DNA of 14,931 nucleotides from Syntrophobacter sp. DG_60 (GCA_001304365.1 LJNA01000045.1:1-14931); one strand, 5' to 3'. Shown: positions 1-5,435, counted from the stretch's first letter. The notes: a model not told the origin generated them from the letters alone. Translations and numbers: made by a program.

Positions 1-218
1 CAGACAATTTCCATTTTTTTTCACTTGTTAGATATGCCTAACAGTAAAAATAACCTAACTTTCCAGTTTTTGCCTTTTTTGCTACAAGAAAATAATATGA
101 TAAATTTTATTCAAAGAAATAGGGCGTTTTCTAAGTTTTTATTCTGTGGGACTGGCAATGAAATCCTTAAAAAAAGCCACGGGCACAAATTCGGGCACAA
201 TCGGGGAGGGAGCAAGGA

Positions 219-247
219 TTGACTTCCTCGAAATTAACTGATAAATC
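219..247 (+). promoter_or_regulatory. possible selC promoter
   Basis: TTGACT at 219-224 and TAAATC at 242-247 are 17 bases apart and lie 8 bases before the tRNA-Sec 5' end. The -35 matches the sigma-70 consensus at 5 of 6 positions, the -10 only at 3 of 6. TATATT at 250-255 is another -10 candidate, but it overlaps the tRNA start. Position is the main support. Confidence 0.3.
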
Positions 248-254
248 CTATATT

Positions 255-352
255 GGAAGCGGATGGCTCCTGGTGGGGCCCCTGGACTTCAAATCCAGTG
301 TTCGGCACGCAGTGGTGTCGAGGGTGGGTTCAATTCCCATACGCTTCCGCCA
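255..352 (+). tRNA. selC: tRNA-Sec (anticodon TCA), selenocysteine tRNA
   Basis: This 98-nt RNA reads UGA and is the adaptor on which serine is converted to selenocysteine. The acceptor strand GGAAGCG pairs with CGCTTCC and is followed by G and an encoded CCA (350-352). The D stem has 6 bp (GGCTCC/GGGGCC) with a 4-nt loop, a hallmark of tRNA-Sec. The anticodon stem CTGGA/TCCAG encloses CTTCAAA, with anticodon TCA at 289-291. A long variable arm has the stem CGGCAC/GTGTCG, and the T arm is GTGGG-TTCAATT-CCCAT. The eighth acceptor pair expected in bacterial tRNA-Sec is a G-A mismatch here. No selA, selB or selD is in the window. The 3' part recurs at 3914, so this gene was used as an integration site and its present 3' half was probably supplied by the incoming element. 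Confidence 0.96.
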
Positions 353-359
353 AGCATTT
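283..359 (+). repeat. left att copy (within selC)
   Basis: 77-bp direct repeat matching 3914-3990 with two differences, C310 against T3941 and G314 against A3945. Both differences fall in the loop of the variable arm, leaving every stem intact. The identity starts inside the anticodon stem and ends 7 bases after CCA. Confidence 0.85.
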
Positions 360-413
360 TTAATGAGTCAGCCCATCCCATTTATTTACTTCTGCAGGGT
401 CAGATTTATTGAT

Positions 414-437
414 TGTAACCATTTTTGTAACCATTTT
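414..437 (+). repeat. tandem 12-bp repeat beside the att site
   Basis: TGTAACCATTTT occurs twice in perfect tandem, 62 bases after the tRNA CCA end. Short directly repeated motifs next to a core att site are typical of integrase arm-type binding sites, so this may be a relic of the recombination site. That role is inferred from position only. Confidence 0.5.
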
Positions 438-497
438 TTTCTAGTCATATTCTGAAATGACAGCAGCAGCTTTTTTTTAAATCCTTCTCATTGACCT

Positions 498-594
498 CAT
501 ATTGGCAGAATTAGACAGAGTTGAGGCGTGAGACGATATATAAGTCATCTAGCACTTTAGTCTTGCTCAAATGGACAATAATTGCTTTGGCCAA
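498..594 (+). repeat. dispersed foldable repeat, copy A
   Basis: This is the first of three diverged copies (others near 1441 and 2190). Shared blocks are a leader resembling TCATATTGGCAGAATTAGA, the core GTCATCTAGC (544-553) and a segment around CAAATGGACAAT. TT-a-GTCT (557-563) pairs with GGACAA (573-578) to give a small hairpin with one bulged base, a shape also seen in copies B and C. This copy precedes the methyltransferase gene. Confidence 0.55.
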
Positions 595-711
595 ATAGTT
601 AGTTTAGCCTTTAGCGCAAATATGCAGTGGAAACTTTTGAAGGTATGTGATAATAATTTTAACCTAGCAGATGTAATAATCTCACTTTCCAAGACGAAAC
701 TGAGGTTATAA

Positions 712-768
712 ATGACGGGGCAAAGAAAAAGAAGACTAAATTTGATGCTTTTAGAGGCTGAGAATTAA
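712..768 (+). CDS. possible 18-residue leader ORF
   Basis: A small frame starts with ATG directly after an in-frame TAA and ends at TAA 766-768, so its last base is the first base of the methyltransferase start (TAATG). GAGG lies 7-10 bases before its ATG. The product would be short and basic (TGQRKRRLNLML...). The stop-start overlap would allow translational coupling. No homology is recognised and the frame may be accidental. Confidence 0.2.
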   Translation: MTGQRKRRLNLMLLEAEN

Positions 769-1439
769 TGACCAGGGAAATATTATTAGAGATATATCAA
801 GATGATCTAAGAGAAGGTCTCAATAAATACACAAGAAAAGCATTTCAAATGCTTCCTGAATTGGATAAAGCCCGTATACTTGATATCGGCTGCGGTTCGG
901 GTGTCCCCACCATTGAACTTGCAAGGTTGACTAATGGTCAGATAATAGGATTGGATATAGACCAGTTTCTTTTAGATAAACTGAAAGGAAAGGTTGAAGA
1001 AGCAGGGTTTTCAAATCGAGTTAAGACTGTGAGATGCTCAATGTTGGAGATGGATTTCCCCGATGAGAGCTTCGATGTCATTTGGAGTGAGGGCTCAATA
1101 TCCAGAATCGGTTTTGAAAAAGGCCTTAAAGAATGGAGGCGGTTTCTTAAACCCAATGGTTTCTTGGTGGTCCATGATGATATTAAGAACACCACAAATA
1201 AACTTAAGCAGATCCCTGGCTGCAACTATAAGCTCCTAGGGTATTTTTCATTGCCCGAGGACGCTTGGTGGATTGAATATTATGGTCCCCTGGAAAGGAG
1301 GATCCAGGAGCTACGTATAAAATATATTGATGATCCAGAGGCTCTTAAGGCACTTGATAAGAAACAAAATGAGATAGACATGTTCAAAAAGAATCCTAAG
1401 AGTTATGGCTCAGTGTTTTTTATTATGCAAAAGATATAG
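768..1439 (+). CDS. class I SAM-dependent methyltransferase
   Basis: A 223-residue Rossmann-fold methyltransferase of the UbiE/Methyltransf_11-25 type. Motif I is LDIGCGSG at residues 38-45, followed by IIGLDID, whose acidic residue binds the ribose of S-adenosylmethionine. The region DFPDESFDVIWSEGSI corresponds to motif IV, and RFLKPNGFLVVHDD is the usual post-motif segment after a predicted strand. The length is near the family minimum and there is no membrane segment, so it should be a cytosolic small-molecule or lipid methyltransferase; the substrate cannot be read. It is the first cargo gene of the selC island and lies between repeat copies A and B, copy B beginning right after its stop. 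Its start overlaps the stop of a tiny upstream frame. Only a weak GAGG precedes the start. Confidence 0.85.
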   Translation: MTREILLEIYQDDLREGLNKYTRKAFQMLPELDKARILDIGCGSGVPTIELARLTNGQIIGLDIDQFLLDKLKGKVEEAGFSNRVKTVRCSMLEMDFPDESFDVIWSEGSISRIGFEKGLKEWRRFLKPNGFLVVHDDIKNTTNKLKQIPGCNYKLLGYFSLPEDAWWIEYYGPLERRIQELRIKYIDDPEALKALDKKQNEIDMFKKNPKSYGSVFFIMQKI

Positions 1440-1440
1440 A

Positions 1441-1560
1441 AGTCTCTCCAGGTTTTCCATTTAAAGACAATAAAACAACAGGTCATCTAACACTTGGTCC
1501 TTTGCTTAAATGGACAATTAAAAGCGATTAAACAAAAGACATTGCTTAACAATACAGTGT
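1441..1560 (+). repeat. dispersed foldable repeat, copy B
   Basis: Begins 2 bases after the methyltransferase stop. The core GTCATCTAACAC (1482-1493) and the stretch to about 1549 align with copy C, including AAGCGATTAAAC against AAGCGGTTAAAT. TT-g-GTCC (1494-1500) pairs with GGACAA (1512-1517), again with a single bulged base in the 5' arm. ATCTAAC at 1485-1491 and ATTAAAC at 1527-1533 resemble degenerate integron R'' and R' boxes. Confidence 0.6.
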
Positions 1561-1612
1561 TGCGTCTTTGTAGGGATTATCGGAATCTCTAGGTTATGGG
1601 TTACATGTACGG

Positions 1613-1642
1613 TTGACATTTTGGAAGGCGTAGTATTATAAC
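1613..1642 (+). promoter_or_regulatory. sigma-70-type promoter for the GYD gene
   Basis: TTGACA (1613-1618) is a perfect -35 and TATAAC (1637-1642) a 5-of-6 -10, with an 18-base spacer. Transcription from about 1650 would give a 70-nt leader. That leader contains a small hairpin, CCTT-t-GGG (1676-1683) with CCCAAGG (1688-1694), just before the ribosome binding site. Confidence 0.6.
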
Positions 1643-1719
1643 TGTCAAGAATTAATCTATAGGGATGAGCTATTGCCTTTGGGGGTGCCCAAGGACAGAC
1701 ACGAAAAGGAGGTAGTGCA

Positions 1720-2013
1720 ATGGCTACTTATATCATGCTGCTCCGTTTTACGGAGCAAGGGATAAAGAACATCAAGGAGAGTCCTGCCCGAGTCGAAGCG
1801 GCCAAACAAGCTGCTCGGGGCATGGGCGCAGAGGTAAAGGAGTTTTATGCGGTGATAGGGCAGTACGATACGGTCGTCGTTGTGGAAGCGCCGGATGATG
1901 AGACAGTAGCAAGTATGGCTCTTGCTCTCGGTTCACTGGGCAACGTCCGCACTGAGACCCTTCGTGCCTTTACAGAGGATGAATACCGGAAGATCATTGC
2001 TGCTCTGCCCTGA
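1720..2013 (+). CDS. GYD domain-containing protein
   Basis: A 97-residue protein that fills one GYD domain (PF08734). The family features are an opening beta strand (ATYIMLLRFTEQGIKNIKESPAR), the centre FYAVIGQYDTVVVVEAPDDE, which carries the G-x-Y-D core, and a closing strand before LRAFTEDEYRKII. These are small ferredoxin-like alpha-beta proteins of unknown biochemical role. The start is firm: AGGAGG at 1707-1712 is 7 bases before ATG, and a good promoter and an intrinsic terminator make this a single-gene transcription unit. Its sequence is visibly richer in G+C than its island neighbours, which points to a separate origin. It lies between repeat copies B and C. Confidence 0.88.
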   Translation: MATYIMLLRFTEQGIKNIKESPARVEAAKQAARGMGAEVKEFYAVIGQYDTVVVVEAPDDETVASMALALGSLGNVRTETLRAFTEDEYRKIIAALP

Positions 2014-2046
2014 ACAGTTTTTATCACCCACTTAGAGACGACTAAG

Positions 2047-2072
2047 GCAGGGCCAGTATGGCCCTGCTTTTC
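2047..2072 (+). terminator. intrinsic terminator after the GYD gene
   Basis: GCAGGGCCA (2047-2055) and TGGCCCTGC (2059-2067) form a perfect 9-bp GC-rich stem with a 3-base loop, followed by TTTTC. It lies 34 bases after the GYD stop and closes that unit before copy C of the repeat. Confidence 0.9.
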
Positions 2073-2189
2073 CTGTTTGCAATACCCCCTAAGTTTAGTA
2101 ATGATTATTCCGGTTTTCAGGTCAAAGATACAGTAATCACCGATGCAACATATAACCAACCATCTCCCTTATAAACCTAAAAGGAATCT

Positions 2190-2320
2190 CTACAGCTTTC
2201 ATATTGCCAAAATTAGATGAAGTTGAAGCGTAAGGTAATAATAGAAAATGTCATCTAACAGCACATCTATGCCTTAATTGGCTAATTGGAAGCGGTTAAA
2301 TAAAAAAGATTTCTTAAGTA
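2190..2320 (+). repeat. dispersed foldable repeat, copy C
   Basis: The best-preserved copy. TTAGATGA (2213-2220) and TCATCTAA (2251-2258) form a perfect 8-bp inverted repeat. The core GTCATCTAAC is followed by TA-t-GCC (2268-2273) pairing with GGCTA (2280-2284), the same bulged hairpin as copies A and B but with different bases, which suggests that structure is conserved. ATCTAAC (2253-2259) and GTTAAAT (2295-2301) fit the integron box patterns RYYYAAC and GTTRRRY. It lies between the GYD gene and the hydrolase pseudogene. Confidence 0.6.
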
Positions 2321-2436
2321 AAACCTGCAATAATCCTGCTGTTAAATTTGCTATAATTTTTAGGTTAAGTGTGGTATTGTCCTGATGAAAGAAAGTTGTT
2401 ATTACTCACTGCATCATAGGTAAAAAAAGGTTAATT

Positions 2437-3013
2437 ATGTCTCCAATAACACATGCTGAAATAAGTTGGCTTATCGCTAATGTTCCCAAAAGCATCGGAA
2501 GAAAGGAAAGAGGATTAGTTCTGTTAGCTGGGATCATCCCTGATCTAGATGGAATTGCAATAATCTTTAATATTGAGCTGTATGCAAAATACCACCACAT
2601 ACTTTTTCACAATGTTCTGTTCGGAATAGTTATCAGTTTATTATTCACTTTCTTAAGAACTAAAAATAAGGTTCTTATGATGATCTTCTGCTTGATAGCT
2701 TTTCACATCCATATACTTTGTGATTTATTGAGTTCAGGTCCTGCTTTGGGCGATTGCATACCTATGGCCTTTTAGCAATAAACTTTACTACTTCGAATAT
2801 CATTGGAATCTTGTGTCCTGGCAAAACTTTGTTATTACATTAATAGCCACATTTCTTCTTTTCTTTGTCGCAGTTAGGTGCGGAAGAACACCTTTGGAAT
2901 TTATTTCAAAAAGGATTGATGGAAAAGTAGTGGCTACCATTCAATGGAGATGGCATAAAATTGAGCAAACCTTTCCTAATATAATCTCACATTTTCATAG
3001 AAAGAGATTATGA
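2437..3013 (+). pseudogene. frameshifted YdjM-like membrane metal-dependent hydrolase
   Basis: Two frames together make one protein of the LexA-regulated membrane-bound hydrolase family (YdjM, PF04307). The first (2437-2775) has SPITHAEISWL, GIIPDLDGI, the HHILFHN motif and HILCDLLSSG, giving the His/Asp pattern of the family, plus hydrophobic segments. The family continuation, WAIAYLWPFSNK followed by YHWNLVSWQN and another membrane helix, is in the next frame from TGG at 2747 to the stop at 3013. The switch falls at 2743-2749, where one surplus T in GCTTTGG would explain it. As it stands the product stops after 112 residues and loses the conserved WPF and SWQN segments. Apart from this single change the reading frame is well kept, so the break is recent, or is an assembly error in a T run. 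Confidence 0.75.
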
Positions 3014-3031
3014 GAATTTTCAGGTTAAATG

Positions 3032-3052
3032 TGCAGTGGAAACTTTTGAAGG
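3032..3052 (+). repeat. 21-bp direct repeat, second copy
   Basis: Identical over 21 bases to 623-643 (TGCAGTGGAAACTTTTGAAG plus one G), in the same orientation 2,409 bp away. It immediately follows the hydrolase pseudogene, so the pair brackets the methyltransferase, GYD and hydrolase genes. Confidence 0.7.
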
Positions 3053-3137
3053 ATTTGTGGTAGGTCTGTTTCAACTAAAGACGCTATTTGATACCGGGCC
3101 AGGGTCTTGCAATATAACATTTAATTTGGTTTTTTAT

Positions 3138-3191
3138 ATGGCAGGGCCCCTCAGAATGGAGTTTCCTGGAGCAGTTTATCGCATAAAAAGC
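3138..3191 (+). pseudogene. 5' stub of a REP-associated (Y1, IS200-like) transposase
   Basis: The translation MAGPLRMEFPGAVYRIKS matches the characteristic N terminus of REP-associated tyrosine transposases as I know it (MARPLRIEYPGAVYHITSRGN). The likeness ends after 18 residues. Neither the HUH metal-binding motif nor the catalytic tyrosine follows. This is a truncated relic, not an active transposase. Such enzymes move short palindromic repeats, which is relevant because a family of foldable repeats occupies the same island. No other part of the element is found in the window. Confidence 0.65.
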
Positions 3192-3276
3192 TATCTTTGT
3201 GATTTGCCTCACAACAATTCCTGTCTCCTTTATAGTATATGTATAGTATCTTGTTCCCTTAGAGGCATTTTTATTT

Positions 3277-3681
3277 ATGAGACGTCCAATTATCCTGTTT
3301 TTAATTATTGCCTTGAGTCTAGTTTATTCTTGTTATTTACCTAAGAGAGAATTTATTCATGATACTGAAACAGCCACCTATTGGCTAGAATCCCCCATCT
3401 TGTTTACTTCAGAGATGCGAACTTCTCCTAGTAGGACCACTAGAATTTATGATGGAGATTTCTATCTTAGATATTATCTAGAAAACGGCAGAATTTATAA
3501 TACAAATTGGCGCCTACGATATTACCTACATAATGATAAAATCTATGACAGAAACTACAATCTAAAATACTGCATAGAAGGTAATAGGATTTATGATAGG
3601 AATGGGAATTTGAGATATAGGATTTGGGATAACAGAATCTATGATAAAGATTATCAGTTAAAATTTGGGTTGGGTAGGTAA
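3277..3681 (+). CDS. putative lipoprotein with five 16-residue repeats
   Basis: A 134-residue protein with an N-terminal signal (MRRPIILFLIIALSLVYSC) ending in VYSC, an acceptable lipobox with Cys19, so probably a lipid-anchored envelope protein. From residue 56 (base 3442) to the end it is five head-to-tail units with the pattern R/K-I-Y-D-x4-L-R/K-Y/F-x-I/L-x-x-N/D: RIYDGDFYLRYYLENG, RIYNTNWRLRYYLHND, KIYDRNYNLKYCIEGN, RIYDRNGNLRYRIWDN, then a last unit one residue shorter. Alternating aromatic and hydrophobic residues with turn-forming NG/DN suggest one beta hairpin per unit, like five-fold beta-flower or MORN-like repeats. AGAGG lies 12 bases before ATG. It is the last cargo gene of the selC island. 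Function unknown. Confidence 0.6.
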   Translation: MRRPIILFLIIALSLVYSCYLPKREFIHDTETATYWLESPILFTSEMRTSPSRTTRIYDGDFYLRYYLENGRIYNTNWRLRYYLHNDKIYDRNYNLKYCIEGNRIYDRNGNLRYRIWDNRIYDKDYQLKFGLGR

Positions 3682-3913
3682 TGGTTTTATCCTTCCCTTA
3701 ATTCAGTCATTTAAAAGCCTCAACCTTCTGTGGTATCGGTCTATCTCTTTTTATCAATTTTTCACCCTATTAGGACGTAATACCACAGGGTCCTAAATTT
3801 AATCCAATTTGACCCAACTCCATCTAACTACCCAAAAATATAAAAACTCTTGAAGGATAAGAGATTTGCCCGTTTTCAAAACCTTTCTTGAAATCGATTT
3901 TTTTAACCTTTTT
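3682..3913. other. non-coding right end of the island
   Basis: AT-rich DNA without a credible reading frame between the repeat lipoprotein and the right att copy. The only clear structure is a 9-bp inverted repeat, CTGTGGTAT (3728-3736) with ATACCACAG (3780-3788), separated by 43 bases and not followed by a T run. A lost integrase gene might have been expected here or at the other end, but no trace of one is readable. Confidence 0.5.
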
Positions 3914-3990
3914 TGGACTTCAAATCCAGTGTTCGGCACGTAGTAGTGTCGAGGGTGGGTTCAATTCCCATACGCTTCCGCCAAGCATTT
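3914..3990 (+). repeat. right att copy: tRNA-Sec 3' fragment
   Basis: Contains the end of the anticodon stem, loop, variable arm, T arm, 3' acceptor strand and CCA (to 3983), then AGCATTT. It lacks the 5' acceptor strand and D arm, being preceded by a T-rich run, so it cannot be a functional tRNA. It is the displaced original 3' half of selC and marks the chromosomal junction. Confidence 0.85.
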
Positions 3991-4011
3991 ATCAAATATT
4001 ACTGACAACCC

Positions 4012-4040
4012 TTGACAGATTCAATAATTGGATGAATAAT
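4012..4040 (+). promoter_or_regulatory. strong sigma-70-type promoter of the YkuK gene
   Basis: Perfect -35 TTGACA (4012-4017), 17-base spacer, and -10 AATAAT (4035-4040; 5 of 6). The predicted start site is about 4046-4048, essentially at the ATG at 4049, and no Shine-Dalgarno is present, so a leaderless mRNA is likely. It lies 29 bases after the CCA end of the selC fragment, on the chromosomal side of the island junction. Confidence 0.65.
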
Positions 4041-4048
4041 GCAGCGTA

Positions 4049-4546
4049 ATGGAATTTGACAGAGAACTTAATACAAAATTTATAAGCCCTAGCCGTGGTT
4101 TGCTGGATTTGGGCCAAGTTACAGACATCGTTGTCAAAGGGGTCTATGAAGAACCTGAAAGCTATCGTTTGATTATAGGAACAGATTCTAAAAACCACAG
4201 CAGTTACTTTTCCTATGTTACAGTGGTCATCCTTTATCGGATAGGAAAAGGAGGCATTTATTTTTATCAAAGGCATCGCAGTGAAATAGGAAGATACAGC
4301 CTGCAGGCCTGCATTTATCAAGAAACTGCACTAAGCTTAGCAACTGCAGCAAAGATTGATGATCTACTTAAGAAAAAGGGTATACCTAAACTAAAAATAG
4401 AGATACACTCTGACATAGGCAATCATGGAAAGACAAAAGAACTCATTCAGGAGGTAGTATCTTGGATAAACGCCTCAGGCTACACACCTTATGTAAAGCC
4501 TGAAAGTTTTGGGGCAAGTACTGTAGCTGACAAACACACAGACTAG
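4049..4546 (+). CDS. YkuK-family RNase H-like protein (DUF458)
   Basis: 165 residues covering the whole DUF458 (PF04308, Bacillus YkuK) family, an RNase H-like fold without assigned substrate. Seen are YRLIIGTDSKNH (GTDS at 44-47, first acidic residue), the strand pair SYVTVVILYRIGKGGIYFYQRH, QETALSL (Glu92, second acidic position), IEIHSDIGNHGKTK (Asp122) and YVKPESFGASTVADKHTD with a final Asp near 161. These acidic residues would hold the catalytic metals of an RNase H-like nuclease, although activity of the family is inferred. It is the first chromosomal gene beyond the selC island. The start follows the promoter so closely that translation without a leader is probable. A long perfect hairpin follows the stop. 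Confidence 0.88.
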   Translation: MEFDRELNTKFISPSRGLLDLGQVTDIVVKGVYEEPESYRLIIGTDSKNHSSYFSYVTVVILYRIGKGGIYFYQRHRSEIGRYSLQACIYQETALSLATAAKIDDLLKKKGIPKLKIEIHSDIGNHGKTKELIQEVVSWINASGYTPYVKPESFGASTVADKHTD

Positions 4547-4551
4547 CCGTA

Positions 4552-4583
4552 TCTGCTCAAAATTCCACAGAATTTTGAGCAGA
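4552..4583. repeat. perfect 14-bp hairpin after the YkuK gene
   Basis: TCTGCTCAAAATTC (4552-4565) and GAATTTTGAGCAGA (4570-4583) are perfect complements around the loop CACA, starting 5 bases after the stop. There is no following T run, so it is not a standard intrinsic terminator. It could protect the mRNA 3' end or be a mobile palindrome. Confidence 0.6.
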
Positions 4584-4677
4584 CAATGAAAATTACAAAG
4601 TGCGAAATACAAAATTATTTCCTTTGACCTAATTTCATCTTGCCATTTTGCATTTTTCAATTTGCATTTTGACTTGA

Positions 4678-5376
4678 TTACTGCCTTTCTATAATGGCTA
4701 AAGCCTTATTACCACAATTTAATAATAAATCAATTGAAGAAAGATTTGGTATAAAATCTCCCCATAACTGTGGATAGACCATGGGTTTAAATGGATAAAA
4801 CCTTACATCGATATTTTCACTTTGAAATAACCTCTTACCAACATACTTTTTACTAGTTGATAGGCTCACATAGTAACTAGCGCTCAGCCTTTTACATATT
4901 TTAATAAGCAATTCTTGTCCTTTGGCGTTTATATTTAGGGATGAACTCAAAGTAATGTCTTTTTTAATGCCTAAGGTATTTAAAAGGTACTTTAAAATTA
5001 CCAGGTTTAAATCTAAAAGCCTTTGCCACTTTTTATTAAATATCTCTTTAAAGAAATCTAAATGCTCATAAAAATAAGGTGCATTCTTGTACGCATGGAT
5101 AAGACTGAGATAGTGCTTTCTCTGCCAATCCCTCTCATTACATATCTCTACTCCATTTATGGATTGCATTCCCCTACCCCTTTTCCAAACAGGCACTGTA
5201 AGCCAAAAGGCACCACCTTTATTCTTTAGCCGATTCCTATTTAGCCAGGAAGTGCCTAAAGGAAACTGGACATTGTCCAATAGCACCAAAGTATCTGCCT
5301 TTATAGCCTTATAAAAAAATCCAGGCCAGGGCATAAAATTAGGCTGGTGACAGGCAACACTTAACATCAGAGACAT
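4678..5376 (-). CDS. WbqC-like family protein
   Basis: 232 residues matching the WbqC-like family (PF08889). Conserved elements are ACHQPNFMPWPGFF (residues 8-21), KADTLVLLDNVQFPLGTSWLNRNRLK, FWLTVPVWK, the W-x-RKHYLSLIHAYKNAPYF block and LSASYYVSLSTSKKYVGK. Members are often found in polysaccharide or O-antigen loci and in biosynthetic clusters, and are thought to be acyl- or aminoacyl-transferase-like enzymes; the reaction is not certain. No sugar genes adjoin it here. It is divergent from the radical SAM gene, the two starts sharing a 59-bp intergenic region. ATG is at 5374-5376, with a second in-frame ATG three codons later. It lies tail-to-tail with the YkuK gene. Confidence 0.87.
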   Translation of the reverse strand: MSLMLSVACHQPNFMPWPGFFYKAIKADTLVLLDNVQFPLGTSWLNRNRLKNKGGAFWLTVPVWKRGRGMQSINGVEICNERDWQRKHYLSLIHAYKNAPYFYEHLDFFKEIFNKKWQRLLDLNLVILKYLLNTLGIKKDITLSSSLNINAKGQELLIKICKRLSASYYVSLSTSKKYVGKRLFQSENIDVRFYPFKPMVYPQLWGDFIPNLSSIDLLLNCGNKALAIIERQ

Positions 5377-5396
5377 TTTAATGCATGACCTTAGAA

Positions 5397-5423
5397 TTGT
5401 CCAATGGCAATTTTTGGTATAAT
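5397..5423 (+). promoter_or_regulatory. extended -10 promoter of the radical SAM gene
   Basis: A perfect -10 TATAAT (5418-5423) is preceded by TGG, giving the extended -10 TGnTATAAT. A -35-like TTGTCC is at 5397-5402 with a short 15-base spacer. The predicted transcript starts about 5430, only about 6 bases before ATG 5436, so it is almost leaderless. Confidence 0.5.
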
Positions 5424-5435
5424 TATATAAAAGAG

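Larger units (their letters stand above)
353..767. other. non-coding left end of the island
   Basis: No convincing protein gene lies between selC and the methyltransferase. The stretch holds a perfect tandem 12-bp repeat (414-437), the first copy of the dispersed foldable repeat (about 498-594), one copy of a 21-bp direct repeat (623-643, again at 3032-3052) and a bounded 18-codon frame at 712-768. Short frames overlapping selC are shadows. Confidence 0.6.
283..3990. mobile_element. integrase-less genomic island in selC (att to att)
   Basis: The segment is bounded by 77-bp direct repeats, 283-359 and 3914-3990, which contain the tRNA-Sec 3' part from the anticodon arm through CCA plus 7 bases. 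The offset is 3,631 bp. This is the footprint of tyrosine-recombinase integration into a tRNA 3' end, where the element restores the tRNA and pushes the original 3' half to its far end. Cargo: methyltransferase, GYD protein, broken membrane hydrolase, transposase stub and repeat lipoprotein. No integrase or excisionase reading frame is visible, so the element looks decayed or was mobilised in trans. selC is a well-known island target in enterobacteria. Confidence 0.8.

Noticed and set aside
25..222. 65-codon frame upstream of selC ending in HGHKFGHN, possibly an integrase C terminus
   Set aside because: No integrase motif (R-H-R-Y) is visible and the low-complexity composition is that of intergenic DNA; the likeness is too weak to claim.
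219..455. 78-codon frame across selC
   Set aside because: It reads through the tRNA gene and the tandem repeat; no protein likeness.
2813..3013. Separate 66-residue membrane protein
   Set aside because: It is the C-terminal part of the frameshifted YdjM-like hydrolase; the conserved WPFSNK block precedes its nominal start in the same frame.
3036..3344. 102-codon frame as a whole gene
   Set aside because: Only residues encoded at 3138-3191 resemble a protein family (transposase N terminus); the rest is unrelated and overlaps the lipoprotein signal sequence.
3914..3990. Second functional tRNA-Sec gene
   Set aside because: It lacks the 5' acceptor strand and D arm, so it cannot fold into a tRNA.
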